DNA from: Spirosoma taeanense | GTDB lineage: Bacteria > Bacteroidota > Bacteroidia > Cytophagales > Spirosomataceae | Reading direction: 5' to 3' | Length of the DNA: 64,000 bases | Assembly (NCBI RefSeq): GCF_013127955.1 | Contig: NZ_CP053435.1 | Location: 4,960,001-5,024,000 of the forward strand | In this document: one piece after another, positions 41,401 to 50,339 of the stretch | Numbering within the stretch: the first letter of the stretch is position 1 | Layout of the letters: each line of letters opens with the position of its first letter | Translations under genes and position numbers: made by a program | Notes under the pieces: generated by a model | What the model was told of the DNA's origin: nothing | Databases searched by the model: none | What the model saw: only the letters and a program-made list of their open reading frames with translations

Positions 41401-44372
41401 TTCCCTCACCCGTCTTCCACACTGGCCTGCGTCGGTTACTGTACCCAGCTCACACCCGGGCTCTACCAGCCGAAAGTAACACGGCCGTCCAGTTAGAAGA
41501 ATTATTAAACCAGATCGACCTAACAGTCACTGACTACCAGACGCTACCTACTATGCACCGAACACTCGATGGCCGGGCCGTTGATGTAGCGACGGGTGAA
41601 GTTGTCCTTTCTGTAACTGATGTTACCACTTCCGGACCGGTACCATTTTGTTGGGGGCGGATCTGGCGATCCAATTACTTAGCGGGCGGGTCGGTGGGTA
41701 ACGGCTGGCGACATTCGTACGATTATGTGTTGCTGGAAGATCAGCGGAGTCGGCAGGTCGTCATTCGTACTCCCGATAACCGGGCTGTGGTATTTCCGCT
41801 GCTGATGGATGGTGAATCGTCACTCAATCGATATGAAAAATTCCGGCTCGATCGCGATGCGCTTGGCTACCGACTTCAACAGGCCGACGGGCTGCGCTAC
41901 AGGTTCGCTGCTAGCTCCAGCGGGAGCTCGTTCCGTCTGGTAGCCATCGAGCAGGCGGGGGTAGCATACTGTATTCAGCTTTCGTACAATCAATTAGGCC
42001 ACTTAATACGGGTTAGCGATAGTGGTCAGCGCATAATTGAGGTGACAACCAACGCGCATGGGTTTATCAACCAGTTAACCCTAATGGCAACCGACACCAC
42101 GCAGCAACGCCTGACATTAGTTTTATATCGTTATGACGATGAACATAATTTGATTGAAGCCGCTGTAACAGACCGCCACACGATCCAGTATCACTATAGG
42201 CAGCAACGTATCGTCCGTCTGAGTGACGTCCTACGCAGAGAGATTTTCTTCAGTTATGCAAAAATTGACAACCAGTTTCGGTGTACTGAAGTCCGGCAGG
42301 AAGTAGAGCGTTACGTTAGGCAGTTTCGCTATTTTGTTGACGAAGGACGCACACTGATTACTGATGAAGCCGGAAATAATCGGCAGTATATTCATGAAGC
42401 AGGTACTGTCCAGCAATTTATGAGCGCCGAAGGTCGACAGCGTATCTGGTTTCATAATGAATACAACGAACTATTAAGCGAGCAGGGGCCCCAAGGCAAT
42501 ACAACTTTTTTTTCTTACGATGCTCGAGGTAACCTGACGCAAGCCTCCTGGCCCGATGGGGGGACGATAGTCATGACATACGATGACAGTAATCAGCTAC
42601 GCACCCTGACTGACCGGGCCGGTGGAGTTTGGCAGTGGTCCTACGACCAGGCTGGGCGATTGCTGTCGTGCATCGATCCGGCTGGCGCCGAAACTGGTTT
42701 TTCTTATAATTCAGTAGGGCTGCTCATTAGGCGGCAAATTAATGGGCAATTAGTGGAATGGGATTACGATGCATCATCTAATCCGATCCGGCAGATTACC
42801 GCAACCAGGCAGACGACTTGGACATATGACGTGCTTGGACGACTTACGTTCGCTCGTTTGTCGACGCAGGATAAGCCTTTGTACCCAGTTGATCCAGCTT
42901 TGATAGAACCGCCTAAAACATCGTTACCTAACCCATACCAGCCAGTTTATGATGCAGATGGGCTGCTGATTCGACTACGACGTGATCGGCTTAACTGGCT
43001 GTTTATTCGCGATGTGTCTGGTGCTATTCGTGAATATGGACGTTCGGATGGGTTGTCGTCTCGTTTCCATTATGACGCGGCCGGCCGGCTGACCGAAGTG
43101 CTGTTTGACGATGGAAGTTGGTTTCACTATACCTACCGCCCTGACGGCTGGCTGATTGAAGCGACATCTCCTACGACACAGGTACGGTTCGAACGAGATA
43201 CACAGGGACGAGTTTTGCTAGAAATCGCGAATCTGTATACGATCCAAACTGAGTATGGCCAGACAGGAAACCGTGTTAGTCAACAATCGTCGAGCCAGTC
43301 TCCTGTCCTGTATGAATACGATGTGCGGATGCAGTTAAGCCGGATAACGTACTCTGCCGGATCTTTTGTAATTACGTATGATCGACAAGGACGGCCTATC
43401 GAGCAACTGTGGCCGGGCGGGTTACGTAGTAGACGACAGTACGATGCCGGAACACGCCCGGTTAGTCAGTCAATTTATTGGGACAGTCAGTTGCAGGCGG
43501 GCCGGTTTCAGACGTATAGCTGGGTTAGATCTCAACCTGTTCGGGTACAGGATAATCGTTTCGGTACGGTCGAGCTGCGGTACGATAAAGCGGGAGAAGT
43601 GGTTGAAGCAGTTTGTTCTGCAGGCTGGATCGAGCGGTGGGTAGCGGATCGACACGCTTATCAGCAACGTTTACTTCGCCCCGCGCTCGATATAGCCCAA
43701 CTTGGCTGGCAGCAGATTTCCGTAGGAGGGATGCGGTTTTATTACGACACAGAGGGCTACCTGCGTGAGAAACAAGTTGCCGGACGGATTTGGCATTTTC
43801 ACTGGCACCAGTCAGGGTTACTGGAGCGCGTAGTGCGACCTGATAAGCAGAATATTTCGTTTAGCTATGATGCACTGGGTCGACGAATAGAGCAAATGAC
43901 GGGAGACCGTACAGTTCGCTGGGCATGGGATGGTCGCCGACTGGCGCGCGAATGGCATCAGTTGGGAAACAGTGATCCCGTGCAGTTGACGTGGTACATG
44001 GCAGAAGGGCTTACACCCGTTATGCTTGAGGTCAACGAACAAGTTTACAGCGTTGTATGCAACGACATGGGCCAGCCTTTATCAATGCACAAGCCGTCAG
44101 GCGAACTCGTCTGGGAATACGGCTGGTGTCTATTTGGCAAAAAATACGGGCTGGCTGGTCCCAATCACTGGCATTCGTACATTGGTCCTGGTCAATTCAA
44201 TGTACCAGAGGCCGGGCTGGTTTACGCTGATTTTCTATACTACGACGTCGACACAGGTTTGCCCCTTAGTCCAGAATATTCCAGCCCCGCCGGGTGGGCG
44301 CGAGTTGTACGGGAGCCTCCTCACGCACCAGAATCGTATCTTTCCGCTGCCCGATGTATTCGAGTGTACTAA
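41397..44372 (+). CDS. Rhs/YD-repeat protein lacking a toxin domain
   Basis: 991 residues. Residues about 55-120 match the DUF6531 entry domain of Rhs proteins (DGRAVDVATGEVVLSVTDVTTSGPVPFCWGRIWRSNY). Many YD repeats follow (TFFSYDARGNLTQASWPDGG, WQWSYDQAGRLLSCIDPAG, WTYDVLGRLTFARL), forming the hollow cocoon. The core-closing segment is DFLYYDVDTGLPLSPE, the usual junction before a variable toxin. Only about 30 residues follow and they are encoded antisense to the end of tssK, so the toxin part is missing or lost. No PAAR domain is at the N-terminus. Overlaps tssK by 107 bases tail to tail. Confidence 0.88.
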   Translation: MIPSPVFHTGLRRLLYPAHTRALPAESNTAVQLEELLNQIDLTVTDYQTLPTMHRTLDGRAVDVATGEVVLSVTDVTTSGPVPFCWGRIWRSNYLAGGSVGNGWRHSYDYVLLEDQRSRQVVIRTPDNRAVVFPLLMDGESSLNRYEKFRLDRDALGYRLQQADGLRYRFAASSSGSSFRLVAIEQAGVAYCIQLSYNQLGHLIRVSDSGQRIIEVTTNAHGFINQLTLMATDTTQQRLTLVLYRYDDEHNLIEAAVTDRHTIQYHYRQQRIVRLSDVLRREIFFSYAKIDNQFRCTEVRQEVERYVRQFRYFVDEGRTLITDEAGNNRQYIHEAGTVQQFMSAEGRQRIWFHNEYNELLSEQGPQGNTTFFSYDARGNLTQASWPDGGTIVMTYDDSNQLRTLTDRAGGVWQWSYDQAGRLLSCIDPAGAETGFSYNSVGLLIRRQINGQLVEWDYDASSNPIRQITATRQTTWTYDVLGRLTFARLSTQDKPLYPVDPALIEPPKTSLPNPYQPVYDADGLLIRLRRDRLNWLFIRDVSGAIREYGRSDGLSSRFHYDAAGRLTEVLFDDGSWFHYTYRPDGWLIEATSPTTQVRFERDTQGRVLLEIANLYTIQTEYGQTGNRVSQQSSSQSPVLYEYDVRMQLSRITYSAGSFVITYDRQGRPIEQLWPGGLRSRRQYDAGTRPVSQSIYWDSQLQAGRFQTYSWVRSQPVRVQDNRFGTVELRYDKAGEVVEAVCSAGWIERWVADRHAYQQRLLRPALDIAQLGWQQISVGGMRFYYDTEGYLREKQVAGRIWHFHWHQSGLLERVVRPDKQNISFSYDALGRRIEQMTGDRTVRWAWDGRRLAREWHQLGNSDPVQLTWYMAEGLTPVMLEVNEQVYSVVCNDMGQPLSMHKPSGELVWEYGWCLFGKKYGLAGPNHWHSYIGPGQFNVPEAGLVYADFLYYDVDTGLPLSPEYSSPAGWARVVREPPHAPESYLSAARCIRVY

Positions 44373-45420
44373 GCTTATTCCAGAGTTTGGTGAATACGCC
44401 TAAGAATTGCTCGATAATCATCATTGATCCGCCAATCTGGTGGTGATTATAGTCGTGCTCGAGCAAGCGTAGCAATAGCTCCTCAAATTGCCCTGGCGTC
44501 ACGTCTGTCCATTCGTAAAAATAGTGCAGCAATTCTTCTTTTTGGCGTGTCGGTAAACAATAAAGGGCCGTATAGATAATGCTGGTCAGGTTAGCGAAAT
44601 AACCCACCAAAAACACAGGGGGATGCTGATGATCAAGGTTACGGTAGTTGAAAAAAACTGTACCAAGGTAGTCCAGAATACGTGTACATAGTATCTGTAC
44701 ATTACGGGCAATGTCCGACGGCAGTGACTGATCATAAACCTTACGTATGATCTTGAATGAGCTGACCTGAATCTCGTTAAGGCCCCAGCCAAAATTTTTG
44801 TAATATTGAATCAGGCGATGGTGGCTGGCAATTGATGCGCAGGGCGGAATGTACTGGCTATCGATCACATAGTGCCCTTCCTGATACACAGCTTTACCGA
44901 TGATCAGGTGATGTCGCCCCAGATCGTCAGCATTAACCTGCTGCGAAATTACTACCATAAGCTGATAGGCATACTCAGTGTAGGGGTGCCGCAGTGGAGA
45001 TTCATTTGGATCGGGGTTACCCACTGGTACTTTCTCAAACGGATTGACGACGAGTACAATTTCATAATCCGGTCGATACTGCTCATCGTGTTGCTGGCTG
45101 ACCGAGAATGAAGCTGTTAATATTGTATATTTCAGCACATCGGGATTAATAGCAATGCGGCAGCCACCCTGCGTAATAGCGTTGCAACGGTAGAGCCGTA
45201 TCTCTACATGGTTACTGTTTTTCTCAAGCAGATCAAACTCATGCGAAACCGGATTTCCCCGCACAGGAGGCAATAACCCATAATTATAACTAGTCAAGAA
45301 CAGCGAGGTCGCGTCACGTACCAAATCCTGGACGTAATTATCAGTCTCAACAAAGTGCTGCTGCGACAGCTTCATGCCGTCAGCCCAATTGATAGGCAGG
45401 TAACTCTTGGGGAAAAGCAT
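44266..45420 (-). CDS. tssK: T6SS baseplate adaptor TssK
   Basis: 384 residues. The N-terminus INWADGMKLSQQHFVETDNYVQDL matches the TssK signature (W..GM.LS.QHF). The middle has beta-sandwich shoulder segments and the C-terminal neck/head is helical. TssK links the baseplate to the membrane complex. It is 6 bases after tssN on the same strand. Its 3' end overlaps the end of the opposing Rhs gene. Confidence 0.88.
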   Translation of the reverse strand: MLFPKSYLPINWADGMKLSQQHFVETDNYVQDLVRDATSLFLTSYNYGLLPPVRGNPVSHEFDLLEKNSNHVEIRLYRCNAITQGGCRIAINPDVLKYTILTASFSVSQQHDEQYRPDYEIVLVVNPFEKVPVGNPDPNESPLRHPYTEYAYQLMVVISQQVNADDLGRHHLIIGKAVYQEGHYVIDSQYIPPCASIASHHRLIQYYKNFGWGLNEIQVSSFKIIRKVYDQSLPSDIARNVQILCTRILDYLGTVFFNYRNLDHQHPPVFLVGYFANLTSIIYTALYCLPTRQKEELLHYFYEWTDVTPGQFEELLLRLLEHDYNHHQIGGSMMIIEQFLGVFTKLWNKLSTLEYIGQRKDTILVREEAPVQLAPTRRGWNILD

Positions 45421-45425
45421 ATGGA

Positions 45426-46304
45426 TTAGCTAATTTCTTCGACACGCTTGGCAACGATTAGAGAGTTCTCCTGCAATTTGTTCTGGGCGATAGTCTGTTC
45501 AAAATCAATATACGAACGCAATCGGAATAACGACGGTTTGATGCTGTAGAATAGCCAGCCGTACTCGTGTGCTGTGTCGTCAAATATTTGAATGGGATCA
45601 TTCGGGAATTTGTAATTATAGTCATCAATAAATTTTTGAAACCACAGACCAAATGGTAAGTCGCCCGTCGTACGAGCTTTTACCTTTATAGGAGGTTCTT
45701 TCTGACTTGGGTGTTTATGTACTTGTACCTCTAGCAACATAAGCCGATAATAATCAGCGTCTTCCATAACAGTCGCCCCCGAATGACGTGGGTAGTACCA
45801 AAGTTTGTAAATCTCGTTAGGTACCTCCGTCATTGCGTTAAACGTGTATGCAAATAGTATTGGCAGGCAGACTGGTAACAGACTTGTAGACGCCCACAGG
45901 TCGTATTGGGTACTACCATACTGTATGTTACTCAGATAGTTGAACAGAGGTGTAAATAACAGTACGCCAAAACCTAACACGCTGCCGGTTAGAAATAATA
46001 CAAACCAGGGCTTAATTTTAAACGATGGGCCCATATCGGTCAATATCCTGTTCAAAAATACGACACCCAACAGCAAGCTAATGATTTGCACAATGATGTA
46101 ATAAATCGGTATAAATTGCAGGCCGATCAACCCAAACCCACCCGGAACGGTTAGGATTAGAGCACCAATCAGTACTATCAGTAGCAATCGTTTGGTGCTC
46201 ATCAGGGTATGCTTCTGGTTCAGCCATACTGTTGCAATGAGCATCCCCACTGTCAGCAACAACAGCAGCAAATAACTGACAAGAAAAGACGTAATAGGAA
46301 GCAT
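45426..46304 (-). CDS. tssN: T6SS subtype iii membrane protein TssN
   Basis: 292 residues with about five transmembrane helices in the first 165 (SFLVSYLLLLLLTVGMLIATVW, LLLIVLIGALIL, YYIIVQIISLLLGVVFL, WFVLFLTGSVLGFGVLLF, SLLPVCLPILFAYTF), then a cytosolic C-terminal domain of about 130 residues (NEIYKLWYYPRHSG, FDDTAHEYGWLFYSI). This layout fits TssN, a multi-pass protein unique to Bacteroidota T6SS. It lies between the PAAR gene and tssK. TssN is probably the docking platform for the baseplate in place of TssL/M. Confidence 0.82.
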   Translation of the reverse strand: MLPITSFLVSYLLLLLLTVGMLIATVWLNQKHTLMSTKRLLLIVLIGALILTVPGGFGLIGLQFIPIYYIIVQIISLLLGVVFLNRILTDMGPSFKIKPWFVLFLTGSVLGFGVLLFTPLFNYLSNIQYGSTQYDLWASTSLLPVCLPILFAYTFNAMTEVPNEIYKLWYYPRHSGATVMEDADYYRLMLLEVQVHKHPSQKEPPIKVKARTTGDLPFGLWFQKFIDDYNYKFPNDPIQIFDDTAHEYGWLFYSIKPSLFRLRSYIDFEQTIAQNKLQENSLIVAKRVEEIS

Positions 46305-46356
46305 ATGATTTGTGACAATAGGTTGGGAGCATTTTCATATGGTCCTGAGGTTTGCC

Positions 46357-46650
46357 TTAACCACCAATCACTACAGTGGGAAAACCAACTATAATCGTCC
46401 CGCCATGCGCCGTCATATCTCCTAGACGGGCCGCTGGTGCCCCGCCAATTAGAACGGTTGCCGAACCTTTAACAATTGAATCAGGCGGACCAACGCAGAC
46501 TAGTGTATCACCGACGCGAGCCGCTGGTAAATTTCCAATCATAACGGTTGGACAACCAGGACCAGCAATCGGGCCACCCACATGTGGGACTGGTCCAGGT
46601 GACATCTGCGGACATGTGTGCATGTCAGTAAGACGGGCTGCAGGTGGCAT
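46357..46650 (-). CDS. PAAR-motif spike tip protein
   Basis: 97 residues composed of PAAR repeats: MPPAARLTDMHTCP, NLPAARVGDTLVCVGP and GGAPAARLGDMTAHGG, with His and Cys residues that normally bind zinc. It caps VgrG. No extension that could be an effector is present. The gene lies 52 bases before tssN and 70 after the LytTR gene. A TAACTCTTAA element sits 7 bases before its ATG. Confidence 0.92.
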   Translation of the reverse strand: MPPAARLTDMHTCPQMSPGPVPHVGGPIAGPGCPTVMIGNLPAARVGDTLVCVGPPDSIVKGSATVLIGGAPAARLGDMTAHGGTIIVGFPTVVIGG

Positions 46651-46657
46651 AGCTAAA

Positions 46658-46667
46658 TTAAGAGTTA
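46658..46667 (-). promoter_or_regulatory. Shared decamer before PAAR
   Basis: TAACTCTTAA on the minus strand, ending 7 bases before the PAAR start. Identical to elements before both tssD copies, which like PAAR encode expelled parts of the machine. Role unknown. Confidence 0.4.
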
Positions 46668-46720
46668 GATATAAATTAAAATGTCAAATCAATAAAGTCT
46701 GGGTACGGCATTTCAAGCGA

Positions 46721-47119
46721 CTAAACACTTACGATAAGTTGGTGAAACTTTTTTTTTACCATTGTCCATCGACGCCGGGATACAACAATTTCGGTACCAC
46801 AGGCTAATCGCAGTATTGGCCCACGGTGAGTTAACTGCATTTTTCGGACGAACTTCTGATTGATAACATAATTTTGGTGCACTCTTACAAACTCATCTTC
46901 TGGTAGCTGATCGGCATAATGTTTAATAGTGTATGCCATAATCTGTCTGCTGCCGTCGCTCCAGTATAGCCAGCTATAACCACGTACTCCTTTTATCATA
47001 ATTAGTTCACTTACTGGTTTATTCTGCCAGCCAACTTTAGCATCATTAACTCGCAATAATGAAATGTTACTAGATGTGGGGAGGGTTAGATGTTCTTGGT
47101 GAATAGCTAATGTTCTCAT
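46721..47119 (-). CDS. LytTR-family DNA-binding regulator
   Basis: 132 residues consisting almost entirely of a LytTR DNA-binding domain: LIMIKGVRGYSWLYWSDGSRQIMAYTIKHYADQLPEDEFVRVHQNYVINQKFVRKM fits the family pattern (Y...DG......T...L...L....F.RIH.S..VN). No receiver domain is present, so it is an orphan LytTR. It is the first gene upstream of PAAR–tssN–tssK and is a good candidate for the local T6SS regulator. Its target sites are not identified. Confidence 0.85.
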   Translation of the reverse strand: MRTLAIHQEHLTLPTSSNISLLRVNDAKVGWQNKPVSELIMIKGVRGYSWLYWSDGSRQIMAYTIKHYADQLPEDEFVRVHQNYVINQKFVRKMQLTHRGPILRLACGTEIVVSRRRWTMVKKKFHQLIVSV

Positions 47120-47596
47120 AATAAATTTAAGTTAAAAGAGAGGAAACTAATGATAAACTATAACGTAATATTGTATGAGAGAATCGTGTAATTCTAAATT
47201 AAAGATGAATAAAACAGGCAAAGATCATTTATATACTATCGCCAAGTTATATAAGCTCTGGATTACCCTTAGTTGTTGAGCCTTAAGTCGATCAGATCCG
47301 AGCAGCCAGCGATAAATAAATAGTTCAGATTAAAAAAGGTGGGCTAAAATGTACCTCTATCTACCTTACCTCAATCGATGACAAGCGAAAAAGATTGGTA
47401 GAAAAGATTAGTACAGTAATTTGCGCTTGAGAGCCCCCTTGCGCTAACGAAAAACGGCAATGCCAGTAGTTTGTCTCATAATAATAGATGATATAGAGAT
47501 AGATAACAATATGAAACTTATTACTTTAGTACCGTGTCATGAGATAATAAACTTAATCAAAAAACACAATTATTACTTAATCTACTCATACTATTA
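47120..47596. other. AT-rich intergenic region left of the IS element
   Basis: About 480 bases with no convincing gene. It must hold the promoter of the LytTR–PAAR–tssN–tssK operon. No exact TAnnTTTG element was found close to the LytTR start. The IS element inserted at its right end. Confidence 0.5.
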
Positions 47597-48457
47597 GAAG
47601 CTGTTTGGGAATTGTTAAAGGCTGAGCGTCGAGTCATTTTTGTATCGACCAAGATGCAAAGCAATGACCAAACAGTGGAAGCCACTGACCGACGCCCAGT
47701 GGGATGCAATTTCTCCTTTTTTACCACTTGATCGTCAGCGGACTCATGATTTGCGACAGATTGTTAACAGTATTTTGTGGCTGCTACGCACAGGATGCCA
47801 ATGGCGCAATCTGCCTACCGAGTGGCCTAATTGGCAAACCGTCTATTACTATTTTAGACGTTGGAAACAGGATGGTACTTTTGGTCGAATCAATCTGGCC
47901 TTAAATCAACTTGACCGTAAGCGGGTCGGTAAAGAAGCATATCCATCTGCAGTATGTATTGATTCACAAAGTGTTAAGTTGGCTCCGATGATTTGGGAGA
48001 ACCGAGGTCTCGACGCGAATAAACGAGTGAATGGCCGAAAAAGGCAACTCATCGTTGACACCCAAGGGCGTCTATGGCTAGCAGATGTCCATTCTGCTAA
48101 TCAAGCGGATGGCCCTTCAGCCGTATCGATGGTCAGTGACTTACTATGGCTAGTTGGAGAGCGTTTGGAGAAAGTCTACGGTGATCAATCTTATAATGGC
48201 GTCTTCGCTCAAGAGTTGGCTAGATGGAGCCTTGATTTTGAAAAAGCGTCTCGTCCTGAATCAACTCTGGGCTTTGTACCCGTAGCCAAACGGTGGGTAG
48301 TGGAACGGACCATTGCTTGGACGAATCACTTTCGAAGGATTGTCAAAGATTATGAATACACGATATCATCTTCGGTTTGCTGGCTGTACTTAGCCAACAT
48401 TCAGATTATATTGCAACGGATCATTTGAATGGCAAAAGATAATTCCCAAACACATTC
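47597..48457 (+). mobile_element. Complete IS5-family insertion sequence
   Basis: The 861-bp element has imperfect terminal inverted repeats that share TGTTTGGGAATT: GAAGCTGTTTGGGAATT at the left and GAATGTGTTTGGGAATT (reverse complement) at the right. It is flanked by the direct repeat TTA (47594-47596 and 48458-48460), the TNA-type 3-base target duplication known from IS5-family subgroups. One intact transposase gene fills it, so it may still be active. Confidence 0.85.
47664..48428 (+). CDS. IS5-family DDE transposase
   Basis: 254 residues from the ATG at 47664 (MTKQWKPLTDAQW); a TTG-initiated extension of eight codons is less likely. The N-terminal DUF4096-like part (LPLDRQRTHDLRQIVNSILWLLRTGCQWRNLP) precedes the catalytic core, with the DDE triad visible as CIDSQSVK (D), VYGDQSYNG (D) and RWVVERTIAW (E). 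The gene is uninterrupted. It moves the surrounding element by cut and paste. Confidence 0.92.
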   Translation: MTKQWKPLTDAQWDAISPFLPLDRQRTHDLRQIVNSILWLLRTGCQWRNLPTEWPNWQTVYYYFRRWKQDGTFGRINLALNQLDRKRVGKEAYPSAVCIDSQSVKLAPMIWENRGLDANKRVNGRKRQLIVDTQGRLWLADVHSANQADGPSAVSMVSDLLWLVGERLEKVYGDQSYNGVFAQELARWSLDFEKASRPESTLGFVPVAKRWVVERTIAWTNHFRRIVKDYEYTISSSVCWLYLANIQIILQRII

Positions 48458-48643
48458 TTAGCTAGTATAAGTGACCTGCCCCACTAAACTAATCTGAAGT
48501 AATGAATTCGTGCGATTTATGGTACTTTATCACTGATTGATCGTCTTGAGGTACACTTAAGTGCAAATGGTCTTTGCGCTACGTTGGACTAAAACCGGAA
48601 CCGCGCCGGTGGACCGTAAAAGTACGGTTGTTCAGGTATTGCC

Positions 48644-48790
48644 GAACTGCGTCGGTTGCGCCAATTTGAGGGAGAGAAACAGCAATTGGAAACTGGTGGC
48701 AGATTTTTGATTAGATAAACAAATGCATCAGGATGTCATTAAGAAGCTTTATCAGGTTACTAACCGTCGGCAAAGGTGCCGTCACTAAAG
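48644..48790 (+). pseudogene. Relic of an IS3-family orfA
   Basis: Read on the + strand, 48644-48688 encodes ELRRLRQFEGEKQQL, and after a one-base frameshift 48690 onwards encodes KLVADF-stop-LDKQMHQDVIKKLYQ. Together these match the typical IS3-family OrfA end (LRQLEEEN..LK.LVADLSLDKQMLQDVIKK). A frameshift and an in-frame TGA (48708-48710) show decay. TGACCTGCCCC at about 48471 resembles an IS3-type end and could be the matching border. The rest of the 48461-48975 interval holds no other recognisable gene. Confidence 0.7.
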
Positions 48791-48975
48791 TAGCCTAAAT
48801 AAATGTTCTGCGTTTCATGACTGATAGGAATGAGTCTCTAATTGCTTTTAGGGTGGCAATTATTGAAGATACAGTCAAGCGCCCGCACTGGAAGAAAACC
48901 TTTTATTGAGCGGATCAACTCTGCTTTAGCTGTTGCCGGGGGTCTTTGTATTATTAGAAACCTCGGCGCATCAAT

Positions 48976-50175
48976 TTAGCTGGCCTGTCCTTTTAATTGA
49001 TACCCCAGCGCCACTAACAGTAATAGCAGGGCTACGAAACCCAGCGCCACAGAGAGGGAAAAATGGTAGGCTATAAACCCCAGTAAAGCCGGACCAGCAA
49101 GAAGACCGGTGTAGCCGATGGTTGTAATAGCTGGTATACTTACGGTTGGCGCAATACCAGGCAACCCAGCAGCTGCGCTGAAAAATAGGGGAACAACGTT
49201 GGCTACCCCTAAGCCCAGCAACACAAAGCCAACCAGTCCCCCCCATACCCAGGGACTCATAACAGCGATTAGTAAGCCGACTGCGCCAAGTAAACTGCCC
49301 CCCACTACGACCATTTTACCAGTCAGGCGTGCTACGAGCTTATCGCCTACCAATCGCATTATCGCCATGGCTACCGAAAAAGCTGCGTAGCCCGCTCCAG
49401 CAAGGGTTGCATCAATTCCTTTTATATCCCGCAAAAAGACGGCACTCCAGTCAAGGATAGCGCCTTCTGCTAAAAAAACGGCAAAGCACATAATCCCCAG
49501 GAACACTACACTACCATGCATCCACTTGAATCGCTGCTTACTTTCTGTTGGCTTCTCATCTCGGGTAGAAAACCTGACCATAACTTGCCGCTCGACTTCA
49601 GCAGAGAATAAATACCTGTACTGGGTCAGCGTAATGAGGATCATTAGCGCAGCAATACCCATTATAGCGTAGAGGGGGTTGAGACCCATCTTAATTAAAA
49701 AACCTAAGCCCAGTGAACCAAGTAGTCCCCCTACACTAAAGAGACCGTGCAGAGACGACATAATGGGACTTCCGTATACGTTCTGCACTTGTACGCCATG
49801 CGAGTTCATAGCTACGTCAATGGCACCGATAGCCGAACCAAATATAAAGAGGGTTATCGCCATAGTTGCTGTAGAGGAGAGCAACAGGAGCAACGGCAGG
49901 GCAAGCGCCATGATTAGCGAAGCACAGGCCATGATCAGGCGACTCCCGAAACGACTCACCAGCAAACCCGAAATAGGCATCATCAGCATAGCCCCGGCAC
50001 CTAGCAATAATAGTAACAAGCCCAGACTAGCATCGTTTAGAGCTAAACGATCTTTAGCAGAGGGAACCATCGGAGCCCAGCTAGCCATGCCCAAACCGCA
50101 AACCAGAAAAATTAATTTAGTAGCTAATCGGGCCTTTAATACCTGTTCTGTTGGCATTACCAATCCTATCTTCAT
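48976..50175 (-). CDS. Major facilitator superfamily transporter
   Basis: 399 residues from the ATG at 50175 (MKIGLVMPTEQ); ATGs at 50208 and 50157 are alternatives. Around twelve hydrophobic helices are seen, with the MFS loop RFGSRLIM after helix 2 and GDKLVARLTGK in the second half. The layout and the sequence GAIDVAMNSHGVQVQ resemble the YbjJ/FucP-like drug or sugar efflux group. Substrate is not predictable. The gene stands alone, 110 bases from sdhB's end region. Confidence 0.88.
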   Translation of the reverse strand: MKIGLVMPTEQVLKARLATKLIFLVCGLGMASWAPMVPSAKDRLALNDASLGLLLLLLGAGAMLMMPISGLLVSRFGSRLIMACASLIMALALPLLLLLSSTATMAITLFIFGSAIGAIDVAMNSHGVQVQNVYGSPIMSSLHGLFSVGGLLGSLGLGFLIKMGLNPLYAIMGIAALMILITLTQYRYLFSAEVERQVMVRFSTRDEKPTESKQRFKWMHGSVVFLGIMCFAVFLAEGAILDWSAVFLRDIKGIDATLAGAGYAAFSVAMAIMRLVGDKLVARLTGKMVVVGGSLLGAVGLLIAVMSPWVWGGLVGFVLLGLGVANVVPLFFSAAAGLPGIAPTVSIPAITTIGYTGLLAGPALLGFIAYHFSLSVALGFVALLLLLVALGYQLKGQAS

Positions 50176-50284
50176 ACTGCAGGGCCATTTTTGTTTATTC
50201 TGTGGCAATAGCCAGCTACGTTCAAGCGTACGCTATATCGGCTAAAACAAATAGCGTCGTGTTAACTGGTACTCCTTAATACAA

Positions 50285-50320
50285 ATGCTAAAGGCCCTTT
50301 CATGAAAGGGCCTTTAGCAT
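50285..50320 (-). terminator. Perfect 36-base palindrome after sdhB
   Basis: ATGCTAAAGGCCCTTTCA and its exact reverse complement form an 18-bp stem without a forced loop, 20 bases after the sdhB stop on the minus strand. It probably ends the sdhCAB transcript and, being symmetrical, may also block readthrough from the other side. The following sequence is only weakly T-rich. Confidence 0.7.
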
Positions 50321-50339
50321 ACCAATACCTATAACAGCT

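Noticed and set aside
41397..44372. A second toxin gene in the short frame at 44026-44403
   Set aside because: This frame only shadows the end of the Rhs core and tssK and lacks a start or domain of its own.
13540..47119. Reading the locus as a complete extracellular contractile injection system because of the AAA+ ATPase
   Set aside because: ClpV, TssE/F/G/K/N/O/R and PAAR define a T6SS of subtype iii; no separate eCIS sheath, tube-terminator or LysM proteins are present.
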